DNA from: Bacteroidales bacterium
GTDB lineage: Bacteria; Bacteroidota; Bacteroidia; Bacteroidales; JAADGE01
NCBI GenBank assembly: GCA_026987795.1
Contig: JALSMF010000050.1
Coordinates: 1-24,469 of the forward strand
DNA: 24,469 bases
Direction of reading: 5' to 3'
Position 1 is the stretch's first letter; each line of letters begins with the position of its first letter. Position numbers and translations under genes: made by a program. Of the stretch, positions 7,561-14,992 are shown piece after piece. Below the pieces are notes generated by a model, which was given only the letters and a program-made list of their open reading frames with translations, searched no databases and was not told the DNA's origin.

Positions 7561-9287
7561 TAGGTCAATTTGTAAATAATTATGAAATAGACGAAATAAT
7601 TGACGAAGGCGGAATGTCAACCGTTTATCTCGGTATACACAGGCATCTAAAGAAAAAAGTTGCCGTAAAAATGCTGAATCCGGTTCTTCAAAAAAACCCT
7701 CAGTATAAAAAACGCTTTTTAAATGAAGCAAAACTCTTGTCAAAACTCAATCACCCGAATATTGTAACTCTATATGATTATATTGAAAACGACCAAGGTA
7801 TTTTTATTATTACGGAATATGTAAAAGGGCAAACCCTTGATGAATACGTTGATTTGGTTTCGGGACCCATTCCTGAATCAAAAGCCGTAAAAATTATTTT
7901 ACAGGTTCTGGACGCAGTGGGGCATATGCACTCTAAAAACATGATACACAGAGACATAAAACCCTCAAATATTATGATAACATCTGATAATACTATAAAA
8001 CTTATAGATTTCGGGATTGCAAAACATCTGAGAAAAAATCAGGCACTCATAACTCAGGGAGGGTCAAAACTCGGGACGGCAATTTTTATGAGCCCGCAAC
8101 AGGTTAAAGGGAAAATTCTGGACAGAAGAACGGATATATACTCAATCGGGGCAACGCTTTTTTATATTCTTACAGGACAATATCCTTACGATAAAAATTT
8201 AAGTGAATACGAAATTTATAACAAAATTGTAACCCAGCCCTTTCCCGACCCGCACTCTTTTTACATCGGAGTTTCCGACAAAATGCGCAATGTTGTAAGG
8301 AAGGCTACAGAAACACAGCCCCTCAATCGCTATCAGGCTTGCGATGAATTTAGTATAGATTTATTAAGTTCACAGAACAAACGAACAAGAGCTGCAACAA
8401 TTTCTTTGCAGACAAAAATTATTGATTCGGCGGATTTTGAAATTAAAAAACCGAATCTCAGCGTAAGTTTTTGGCAGAACTTGATTATGCTTATAGCCGC
8501 AATTGCTTTTTCGGCAATTATTGTAAGCGGACTGTATTTTTTATCAAAAAAAGATGAACGCCGAGTTATTGATAATAATGCTTTTCTTCTTGAAGGAGAC
8601 AGTTTAACGGCAAAAAAAATAGAAAGTCTTCACTACGGAGAAACTGTCAGAGTAATTAAAAAACCCGAAGACGGAATTATTATTAAGCCTTGGTATAAGG
8701 TTAAAAGCTTAAGAAATAAAATAGGTTGGGTTTATGCCGAAGATCTGGGGATTTCCCATACTTTTGTGCAAATTAACGCAATAATGGGAAACAGCATTGC
8801 CGGAAACCTAATACCTGCAAAATATAAACTTGCACTGCGAAATTACTTTGTTGAAAACCAATACTACAAAAATAATGAAACAGACTGGAAAATTTTTCCT
8901 GAAGAAAAAAAAGTATTTGAGATGAACACCGTTGCCTTCGGAGATTTTAACGATAATAAAAAAGAGGACTTTGCCGTAATACTCTCCAATACAAAAACAA
9001 AAGAACAACAGTTTTTAATAATTTTTGACAACGATGAAACCTTATCTGTTCACGTAAATGAAAACATAAAAATAAAAACAGTCAAAAAAGGCAGAAGAGG
9101 CGGGCGGTGGTATCTCGGAAATATGCTGAAAAGAACAAATGAAGCCGGAAAAACTTACGAAGCAAAAAAATATGAATATTTGCCGCATGACGGCATACTT
9201 CTTTATAAGGCAAAAACCAAAGAAAACCTAATTTACATTTATGATACCGAAGAAAAGATGATAAAATTTTATTCACAAACAAAATAA
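7557..9287 (+). CDS. Hanks-type Ser/Thr protein kinase with SH3b and FG-GAP-like ectodomain
   Basis: The kinase domain spans residues 9-270. Visible elements are the glycine loop DEGGMSTVYLG (first Gly replaced by D16), catalytic lysine K38 in VAVK, helix-C glutamate E57, the HRDIKPSN loop with D133 and N138, DFG at 151-153, GTAIFMSPQQ in place of GT...APE, and DIYSIGATLF. One transmembrane helix lies at 308-329. The exported part holds an SH3b-like domain (about 336-398, ending GWVYAEDL) and a C-terminal region with AFGDFNDNKKEDFAVIL (460-476), which resembles an FG-GAP/VCBS calcium-loop repeat. The kinase is thus a PknB-like transmembrane receptor, with an ectodomain possibly sensing cell wall or a ligand instead of PASTA repeats. 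It is coupled to the PP2C gene by a 4-bp overlap. All catalytic residues are present, so it should be active. Confidence 0.94.
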   Translation: MIGQFVNNYEIDEIIDEGGMSTVYLGIHRHLKKKVAVKMLNPVLQKNPQYKKRFLNEAKLLSKLNHPNIVTLYDYIENDQGIFIITEYVKGQTLDEYVDLVSGPIPESKAVKIILQVLDAVGHMHSKNMIHRDIKPSNIMITSDNTIKLIDFGIAKHLRKNQALITQGGSKLGTAIFMSPQQVKGKILDRRTDIYSIGATLFYILTGQYPYDKNLSEYEIYNKIVTQPFPDPHSFYIGVSDKMRNVVRKATETQPLNRYQACDEFSIDLLSSQNKRTRAATISLQTKIIDSADFEIKKPNLSVSFWQNLIMLIAAIAFSAIIVSGLYFLSKKDERRVIDNNAFLLEGDSLTAKKIESLHYGETVRVIKKPEDGIIIKPWYKVKSLRNKIGWVYAEDLGISHTFVQINAIMGNSIAGNLIPAKYKLALRNYFVENQYYKNNETDWKIFPEEKKVFEMNTVAFGDFNDNKKEDFAVILSNTKTKEQQFLIIFDNDETLSVHVNENIKIKTVKKGRRGGRWYLGNMLKRTNEAGKTYEAKKYEYLPHDGILLYKAKTKENLIYIYDTEEKMIKFYSQTK

Positions 9288-9302
9288 ACCGAAGAATATA
9301 TA

Positions 9303-11201
9303 ATGCAAAACTTTATAAAAAAAATTGAACAAGCCGGAGAACTTATACGAATAAGCACAAAAGTAAACACGGAGCTTGAAATTGCCGAAATTGCCGACAG
9401 AATGTCTAAACAATACGGCGGAGGAAAAGCATTACTTTTTGAAAATAACGGAACAAATTTTCCGGTATTAATAAATGCTCTCGGCTCCGAAAAAAGAATG
9501 CAAATTGCCCTTAATGTCAGTAATTTCAATGAAATAGGGGAAGAGTTAGAGTCAATGTTCAAAAACATCACATCACCTAAAAAAGGATTTTTCGATAAGC
9601 TGAAAATGTTGCCGGAATTAGCATCAATTTCGTCATATATGCCTAAAACAGTTTCCGGAAACGGAAAATCGCAGGAAATTATACACAAAAATCCGGACTT
9701 ATCAATATTACCGATATTAAAAACGTGGAGCAGAGACGGCGGAAAATTTATAACATTTCCTCAGGTTATTACGAAAGACCCTGTTACCGGCATACGAAAT
9801 ATCGGAATGTACAGGATGCAAGTTTTTGATAAAGACCTTACCGGAATGCATTGGCATAAACATAAAGTAGGGGCAAGGCATTTCAATGAGTACAAAAAAC
9901 TCGGCAAAAAAATGCCCGTTGCCGTTGCCCTCGGCGGACATCCTGTTTTAACATATGCCGCAACAGCTCCTTTGCCTGATAATATAGACGAATATATGCT
10001 TGCCGGATTTCTTCGTAAAGAAAAGGTAAAGTTGGTAAAAGCAATAACCCAAGATATTGAAGTTCCGGCGGAAGCGGATATAATAATCGAAGGATATATT
10101 GACCCGGCGGAAGATTTTATTTGGGAAGGACCGTTCGGCGACCATACCGGATTTTTTTCCTTACCGGATTGGTATCCGAAATTTCACGTAACCTGTATTA
10201 CACATAAAAAAGATGCTGTTTATCCGGCAACCGTAGTCGGTATTCCGCCGATGGAAGACGCTTGGATTGCCCGTGCAACGGAACGTATTTTTTTGGCTCC
10301 CATACGATTAACAATGTTGCCCGAATTAGCGGATATGCACATTCCCGATGCAGGAGTTGCTCATAACCTTACCCTTGTAAGCATAGAAAAAAGTTTTGCC
10401 GGGCATGCACACAAAGTAATGACAGCTTTGTGGGGTGCCGGACAAATGATGTTTAACAAAATGTTGATTGTTTTCGATAAAGATGTGAAAATAAGCAACT
10501 ACAAACAGGCGGCAAAAATGTTTTCCGAAAACGTAAATCCGGCGGAAGATATTAATTTTATGAAAGGACCGCTTGATGTTCTCGACCACTCTTCAAATAA
10601 ATTTGCTTACGGCAGCAAACTCGGATTTGATGCGACAAAAAAATACGATGAGGAAAAATCGGAAAACAAAAACCTTAAAATTAACACTAAAACTGTAGAA
10701 ACAGATATTTTGAGCCTTAAAAATAAGTATCCGGAAATAAAAGAAATAAATGATGACCTTTTAAGACAGGATATTTCTTTTTTGTTTATTTCCGTTGAGA
10801 AAAGTAAAACAAACCATATTAAAGAACTTTCTCAGCAGCTTGTAAAAGAGGACGGTATTAAAAAGGTAAAATTTTTGATTTTTGTTGACTATCCCGTTAA
10901 TGTTTTTGACATTGAACAGACAACGTGGATTTTTGCAAATAATACAGAACCTTTGCGTGATTGCTTTATTTTTAAATCCGAAAACCTCGGAGAAGTTTCG
11001 CACCTGGTAATTGACGGAACTCGAAAACGTGCCGATATTGATAATTTTAAAAGAGACTGGCCCGATATCGTAACTTCCGATGAGGAAATAATAAAACTTG
11101 TTGATAAAAAGTGGGAAGAGTACGGCATCGGCGAGTTTATTTCGTCTCCTTCCGAAAAATATAAACATTTGATAATGAGCAAAAATGCTGTTGTTGAATA
11201 A
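9303..11201 (+). CDS. UbiD-family decarboxylase (prenylated-FMN dependent)
   Basis: The 632-aa protein is a full-length UbiD-type (de)carboxylase. The prFMN-binding/catalytic residues are visible: N166 and R171 in RNIGMYRMQ, E263 in IEGYID, and the Glu/Asp pair E275 and D280 in WEGPFGDHTG, matching the Arg-Glu-Asp catalytic set of bacterial UbiD. PIRLTMLPELADMHIPDAG and AGHAHKVMTALWGAGQMM are further family blocks. The length exceeds E. coli UbiD (about 500 aa), with an insertion near residues 425-470 and an extended C-terminus, as in homologues annotated as menaquinone biosynthesis decarboxylase in Bacteroidota. The physiological substrate (a polyprenyl-aromatic acid or another aromatic acid) cannot be decided. 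The prFMN synthase UbiX is not in the window. The gene starts 15 bp after the kinase and is followed 3 bp later by recX, so it is probably transcribed with both. Confidence 0.92.
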   Translation: MQNFIKKIEQAGELIRISTKVNTELEIAEIADRMSKQYGGGKALLFENNGTNFPVLINALGSEKRMQIALNVSNFNEIGEELESMFKNITSPKKGFFDKLKMLPELASISSYMPKTVSGNGKSQEIIHKNPDLSILPILKTWSRDGGKFITFPQVITKDPVTGIRNIGMYRMQVFDKDLTGMHWHKHKVGARHFNEYKKLGKKMPVAVALGGHPVLTYAATAPLPDNIDEYMLAGFLRKEKVKLVKAITQDIEVPAEADIIIEGYIDPAEDFIWEGPFGDHTGFFSLPDWYPKFHVTCITHKKDAVYPATVVGIPPMEDAWIARATERIFLAPIRLTMLPELADMHIPDAGVAHNLTLVSIEKSFAGHAHKVMTALWGAGQMMFNKMLIVFDKDVKISNYKQAAKMFSENVNPAEDINFMKGPLDVLDHSSNKFAYGSKLGFDATKKYDEEKSENKNLKINTKTVETDILSLKNKYPEIKEINDDLLRQDISFLFISVEKSKTNHIKELSQQLVKEDGIKKVKFLIFVDYPVNVFDIEQTTWIFANNTEPLRDCFIFKSENLGEVSHLVIDGTRKRADIDNFKRDWPDIVTSDEEIIKLVDKKWEEYGIGEFISSPSEKYKHLIMSKNAVVE

Positions 11202-11204
11202 AAA

Positions 11205-11666
11205 ATGCATCAAAAACATATTACATATAAAAAAGCATTGAACAAAGCAATGTATTTGTGCAGTAAGGCAGAAAAGTGTAAATCGGATATCAGGAAAAAG
11301 CTGTATGACTGGAAAGCTAACCCTGCAGAACACGATAAAATTATAAACGAACTTGAAAAGCAAAAATTTATAGATGAAGAGCGTTATGTAAAATATTATG
11401 TAAGAGATAAATTTGAGTTTAACAAATGGGGAAAAATAAAAATACGAACGATGCTTGTTCAAAAAAAAATATCTGAAACTTTAATTTGTAATGCACTTTC
11501 GGAAATTTCCGAAAAAAAATACAGAGAAACACTTAAATATATATTAAAACAAAAGCAGCACTGCATAAAAGGTGAAGACGAGTATAAGAAAAAACAAAAG
11601 CTGATAAGATTTGCAGCATCGAAAGGCTTTGAACCCGATTTAATTTTACAATTATTAGAGAAATAA
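11205..11666 (+). CDS. recX: RecX-family regulatory protein
   Basis: The 153-aa product has the three-helix repeat pattern of RecX: ALNKAMYLCSKAEKCKSDIRKKL, IINELEKQKFIDEERYVKYYVRDKFEFNKWG, then KIKIRTMLVQKKISETLICNAL and a C-terminal repeat. RecX binds RecA filaments and limits their extension, modulating recombination and the SOS response. It starts 3 bp after the UbiD stop and is almost certainly cotranscribed with it. It is not next to recA, which lies about 10 kb away on the other strand at 21216-22238; separation of recX from recA is common in Bacteroidota. The family call is based on the fold pattern and the conserved F-(I/L)-(D/N)-(D/E)-x-R-(Y/F) motif (FIDEERYV). Confidence 0.88.
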   Translation: MHQKHITYKKALNKAMYLCSKAEKCKSDIRKKLYDWKANPAEHDKIINELEKQKFIDEERYVKYYVRDKFEFNKWGKIKIRTMLVQKKISETLICNALSEISEKKYRETLKYILKQKQHCIKGEDEYKKKQKLIRFAASKGFEPDLILQLLEK

Positions 11667-11706
11667 AAAAATAGTTGTTATTTTAGCAGGCAATTATTTA
11701 AAAGAT

Positions 11707-12654
11707 ATGTTTGAAAAATACAACTCCCTGCTGTTACCATTAGACTCAATAAAACTTAACTTTAACGAAACCGGCTTAACAATAATGAATATTACTATTG
11801 CTTTTGTTATGTTCGGTGTTGCTCTCGGAATAAAACGAGAGCATTTTCTTCAAATATCCAAAAACCCTAAGTCGGTTATTATCGGACTTATAGCACAGTT
11901 TCTGCTGCTTCCGGCTATAACATATTTATTGGTTATTTTATTTAAGTTTCCGATTTCAATTTCTCTGGGAATGTTGTTGGTGGCATCTTGCCCCGGCGGA
12001 AATGTTTCCAATTTTATGACATCATTGGCAAAAGGAAACACTGCACTATCTGTAACATTGACGGCTTTTTCCGATTTATTGTCGATAATAATGACTCCCT
12101 TAAACTTTGTTTTTTGGGGAGAACTGTATATAAATACACTGCCTTTGGCAAATCCTGTTGAGATTCCGTGGCAACACGTATTTCAAACAATAATAATTTT
12201 AATGGGTATTCCTTTAACTGCAGGTCTTTGGTTTGCAAGAAGGTTTCCGGAGCTGACAGAGAAAATATTTAAACCCGTGAAATGGATATCAGTTGTTGCA
12301 TTTTTAGGCTTTATTGCAGGTGCAGTAATTTCAAATTTTGCTCATTTTATGAATTATTTTATACTTCTTCTGCCTATTGTTTTCTTTCATAATATTATAG
12401 CTTTCGGAACCGGAAATGCAATTGCAAGAACATCTTTTTTGCCGATTTTGGACAGAAAAACCATTACGATAGAAACAGGTATACAAAATTCAGGTATTGC
12501 TTTAGTTTTGATTTTTAACAAACATATTTTTCCCGACGGCTACGGCGGTATTGCATTTATTGCAGCAATGTGGGGGATTTGGCATATAGCCTCAGGGCTT
12601 TTATTAAGTACTTGGTGGGCAAAACGAACAAAAAAACAAGAGATAAAAACTTAA
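11707..12654 (+). CDS. Bile acid:sodium symporter family (BASS/SBF) transporter
   Basis: The 315-aa integral membrane protein shows the SBF fold: an N-terminal amphipathic start, about nine to ten hydrophobic helices, and the two conserved crossover regions, LVASCPGGNVSNFMTSLAKGN (about 97-117) and ETGIQNSGIALVLIF (about 256-270). These form the sodium sites in BASS structures. Members cotransport Na+ with bile acids, pantoate, pyruvate or other organic anions, so the substrate here is open. The start ATG at 11707 is 40 bp after recX and the orientation matches, so read-through from the recX operon is likely. It is followed by a strong bidirectional hairpin at 12680-12707. Confidence 0.9.
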   Translation: MFEKYNSLLLPLDSIKLNFNETGLTIMNITIAFVMFGVALGIKREHFLQISKNPKSVIIGLIAQFLLLPAITYLLVILFKFPISISLGMLLVASCPGGNVSNFMTSLAKGNTALSVTLTAFSDLLSIIMTPLNFVFWGELYINTLPLANPVEIPWQHVFQTIIILMGIPLTAGLWFARRFPELTEKIFKPVKWISVVAFLGFIAGAVISNFAHFMNYFILLLPIVFFHNIIAFGTGNAIARTSFLPILDRKTITIETGIQNSGIALVLIFNKHIFPDGYGGIAFIAAMWGIWHIASGLLLSTWWAKRTKKQEIKT

Positions 12655-12679
12655 TTTCGCACCAATTCTATTAAAAATA

Positions 12680-12707
12680 AAAGAACCGACAAAAGCATCG
12701 GTTCTTT
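12680..12707. terminator. Bidirectional intrinsic terminator
   Basis: A perfect 10-bp stem (AAAGAACCGA paired with TCGGTTCTTT) encloses an 8-nt loop. T-rich sequence follows on both strands. It lies between the convergent SBF transporter and MORN-2 genes and can end transcription of both. Confidence 0.85.
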
Positions 12708-12723
12708 GCTTATTTACCTCTTT

Positions 12724-13584
12724 TCACTCATCAATTATCTTAATTATTTTACCGTCTTTATAGATTGCTGTTTTTATCAATCTTCTTTTTTCATCATAAA
12801 AATATTGCTTTCCGTCTATTAAATATCCGTTCTCAAAAAAGCCTTCTTTTTCTTTATCTTTAGTTTTGTTATAGAAAATATGATATCCGTTTCCCTGAAA
12901 AATTCCTAAACTGTCTTGCTCCGTAAAGTGAGAAGTAACATTGTCTTTTTCAATATTATTTTCTGTGCTGTCCGATATAATCGTTTTCTCTTTTATTTCA
13001 TATATTGTTATTGAATCTTTTCCTGCTTTTCCGTTATGAAAAATTTTTTCGCATCTCAAAGATCCGTCTTCGTAATATTCCCTTATTATTCCGTTTTCTT
13101 TTCCGTCAACCCACTCTCCCTCAATTTTTAAATTTCCGTTTTCGTAATAATACTTTTGGTAACCGGAGCGTGTTCCGTATTCGTTATAGTTCCACACGTA
13201 AGAAAGTTTTCCGTTTCTGTAATAGGCTTTATATTTATTTACCCATTTGTCTTCAAGCCAAACCCCTTCTTCTGCAATATTTCCGTTTTCGAAATATGTT
13301 TTTGCCAGTCCGTATTTTTTTCCGTGTACGTATGTTATTTCCGATTTAAGACTTCCGTCGGCATAGTAAGACCTCCAAATGCCCTCTTTTTTTCCGTCAA
13401 CATAATTCCCTTCCGATATTTTTTCCTCACAAAAAGGTTTGTGATTAATCCAATATCCTTGCTTAAAGCCGTTCTTATCAATAACATTTACTGTATCTCC
13501 GGCAAAAATTTCAAAACTTTGTGCCTCGGAAATAAAGAAAAAGCCGAATATTAAAACATATATGATGAGTAATCGTTTTTTCAA
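12724..13584 (-). CDS. Secreted MORN-2 repeat protein (YwqK-like)
   Basis: The 286-aa product begins with a clear signal peptide (KKRLLIIYVLIFGFFFISEAQ). It then carries about six tandem MORN-2-type repeats, each built on the pattern of an aromatic-Y-x-(D/E/N)-G-x-L strand followed by a G-x-W/Y-x-x-G-(K/R)-x-x-G turn, for example YYADGSLKSE, YFENGNIAEE, YYENGNLKIE and YYEDGSLRCE. Database entries often name such proteins toxin-antitoxin YwqK family antitoxin, but the name comes from the repeat; here the signal peptide implies a periplasmic or outer-membrane location and no toxin neighbour is seen. The start is a TTG at 13582-13584: the signal peptide starts exactly there and a stop lies five codons upstream. 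The repeats probably mediate protein or membrane binding; a specific role is not apparent. Confidence 0.85.
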   Translation of the reverse strand: MKKRLLIIYVLIFGFFFISEAQSFEIFAGDTVNVIDKNGFKQGYWINHKPFCEEKISEGNYVDGKKEGIWRSYYADGSLKSEITYVHGKKYGLAKTYFENGNIAEEGVWLEDKWVNKYKAYYRNGKLSYVWNYNEYGTRSGYQKYYYENGNLKIEGEWVDGKENGIIREYYEDGSLRCEKIFHNGKAGKDSITIYEIKEKTIISDSTENNIEKDNVTSHFTEQDSLGIFQGNGYHIFYNKTKDKEKEGFFENGYLIDGKQYFYDEKRRLIKTAIYKDGKIIKIIDE

Positions 13585-13730
13585 TACCTTGTTCTTTTAT
13601 TAGCCTATACGAAAAAACTGTGCCGGCGGTTTCATTTAATTTTATTTATTTTACCGAAAACGTTTGCATAAGTGTTTAAACCATTTCTTTTTGTTGTGTA
13701 ATCCTTTGTTATTCAAACGGTTTTGTTTTC

Positions 13731-13763
13731 TTGCTGAGAAATAAAAAATTTTACGTAATTTTG
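13731..13763 (+). promoter_or_regulatory. Candidate Bacteroidota promoter for the 13796 gene
   Basis: A TTG (13731-13733) lies 22 nt upstream of TAATTTTG (13756-13763), which fits the TTG-N17-23-TAnnTTTG pattern. The -7 box ends 32 nt before the ATG at 13796. Both elements are seen in the sequence; promoter function is inferred. Confidence 0.55.
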
Positions 13764-13795
13764 CATTATATTTATAAATTTTTAAAATCCTCATA

Positions 13796-14278
13796 ATGAA
13801 AAAGTTTCTTTATATTACAATTACGGTTACAGTTGTTGTATTTTCAGCATATTACACGTTCATTTATTTTGTTTCCTACAGCCAGGGATACAGAGCCGGA
13901 GAATTGGTAAAATTCAGTAAAAAGGGCGTTGTTTTTAAGACATGGGAAGGACAAATAAGTCAAGAAGCAACGCAGCCGCTTTGGAACTTTTCCGTTCAGG
14001 ACAATAAACCGGAGGTAATAAGTAAATTAAAAGCCTTACAGGGAAAGCATGTAAACCTGACTTATAAAGAACGTTTCAAAACTTTTCCGTGGCTCGGAGA
14101 TACAAAATATTTTGTTATCGCCGTTGAAGAAACCAGAGTTTCAAATAAAATTAATCCCGGTTCAGAGTCGGAAAATACAAAATTAGAGTCCTTACAAAAG
14201 GAAAATAAAATGCTGAAACAAAGAATTAAAGACCTTGAAACAACGATTGAAATTTTAAGAGGGCCCTCCGGAAATTAA
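13796..14278 (+). CDS. Small membrane-anchored protein with C-terminal coiled coil
   Basis: The 160-aa protein has one N-terminal hydrophobic helix (about residues 3-27), then the segment YSQGYRAGELVKFSKKGVVF, which I associate with a conserved Bacteroidota family of unknown function. Homologues are sometimes misnamed 6-phosphogluconate dehydrogenase, but no nucleotide-binding motif is present here. A compact beta-rich region (about 33-118, including KTWEGQI and VNLTYKERF) follows, and the last 40 residues (about 124-155) form a heptad-like coiled coil (LESLQKENKMLKQRIKDLE). It is predicted to be anchored in the inner membrane with the rest outside. It is a single-gene unit with its own promoter and a shared terminator downstream. 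I can assign no function. Confidence 0.8.
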   Translation: MKKFLYITITVTVVVFSAYYTFIYFVSYSQGYRAGELVKFSKKGVVFKTWEGQISQEATQPLWNFSVQDNKPEVISKLKALQGKHVNLTYKERFKTFPWLGDTKYFVIAVEETRVSNKINPGSESENTKLESLQKENKMLKQRIKDLETTIEILRGPSGN

Positions 14279-14335
14279 GTTAATCCGTTATCTTGCAAAA
14301 GTTTCATACGGCGGTAAAATTCCGCAACATTTTTA

Positions 14336-14366
14336 AAAAGCCCAATCTTAGTCTGATTGAGCTTTT
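14336..14366. terminator. Bidirectional terminator hairpin
   Basis: AAAAGC-C-CAATC pairs with GATTG-A-GCTTTT around a 7-nt loop, with one internal C/A mismatch. It lies between the convergent genes ending at 14278 and 14409. The T-run is inside the stem, so the signal can work in both directions. Confidence 0.7.
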
Positions 14367-14408
14367 CAGGTAATTATTTTGGTGTTTTTATGTTTTGTAA
14401 ATCTGTAT

Positions 14409-14867
14409 CTATTTTTTCAGACGATACCAATACTGAGTTCTGCCTGCCCAGCCCCAACTGTCAAGAGACCCTCTTACATGCAGTTTGTCCGGGTTTTTCT
14501 CGTCTAACTCCATAGTGCAATGGTAAAACTTTCCGTTTCCGGGATCCATAATTTTTCCGCCTTCCAGCCCGTCATCTCCGGCTTTCATTTTTAATAAAAT
14601 TACCATTCCTACAATCGGTTTATCCTTTAATGCACCTTTACACTTATCACATTTCTCGTCTTGAGGTTTATCAAGGAGCTTAGTTATTTTTCCGTAATAA
14701 AAACCGTTTTTGGCTTTATAAATTTTTACGTAAGACTTTGCATTTCCTGTTTCATCATCAATAGTTTTCCACATCCCCGTAATTTTTGATGCTTGTGCAT
14801 AAACTTTGCCGGAATATAAACTTAAAGCAAAAAATACGGCAGTAACAATTAAAATTTTCTTTTTCAT
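14409..14867 (-). CDS. DUF2147 family secreted protein
   Basis: The 152-aa product has a signal peptide (about residues 1-24, ending KVYAQ). The mature domain matches DUF2147: GMWKTIDDETGNAKSYVKIY near the start, FYYGKITKLL, the central CDKCKGALKDKPIVGMVILLKM with a CxxC pair, GGKIMDPGNGKFYHCTMEL, and a closing LHVRGSLDSWGWAGRTQYWYR. The fold is a small secreted beta-barrel; members are frequent in Bacteroidota and Proteobacteria, with no established biochemical role. The start ATG lies at the signal peptide. A 7/8 match to the -7 box (TATCTTTA, plus-strand positions 14894-14901), with a TTG about 20-21 nt further upstream, may be its promoter. It is a single gene, divergent from tdh. Confidence 0.9.
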   Translation of the reverse strand: MKKKILIVTAVFFALSLYSGKVYAQASKITGMWKTIDDETGNAKSYVKIYKAKNGFYYGKITKLLDKPQDEKCDKCKGALKDKPIVGMVILLKMKAGDDGLEGGKIMDPGNGKFYHCTMELDEKNPDKLHVRGSLDSWGWAGRTQYWYRLKK

Positions 14868-14938
14868 AATGTTTGTTTTTTATTTTAACTTCTTAAAGAT
14901 AAAAACATTTTTTATAACAGCAATAATAATTACAAAAT

Positions 14939-14972
14939 TTTGTGCTTTTTTGCTCTGAAAACCGTAAATTTG
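14939..14972 (+). promoter_or_regulatory. Candidate promoter of the threonine dehydrogenase gene
   Basis: TTTG at 14939-14942 lies 22 nt upstream of TAAATTTG at 14965-14972. This is a full match to the Bacteroidota TTTG/TAnnTTTG promoter, with the -7 box ending 20 nt before the ATG at 14993. It shares a 125-bp divergent region with the DUF2147 gene. Confidence 0.6.
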
Positions 14973-14992
14973 AGCAAAATTTTTAAGATTTT

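Noticed and set aside
10761..11462. Long minus-strand open frame (233 codons) opposite the UbiD-RecX junction
   Set aside because: It is antisense to two well-supported genes, rich in F, Y and K as expected from the complement of AT-rich coding sequence, and has no recognisable domain.
12724..13584. Antitoxin of a toxin-antitoxin pair (the usual database name for YwqK-like proteins)
   Set aside because: The protein is secreted by signal peptide and has no adjacent toxin gene; the name follows from the MORN-2 repeats only.
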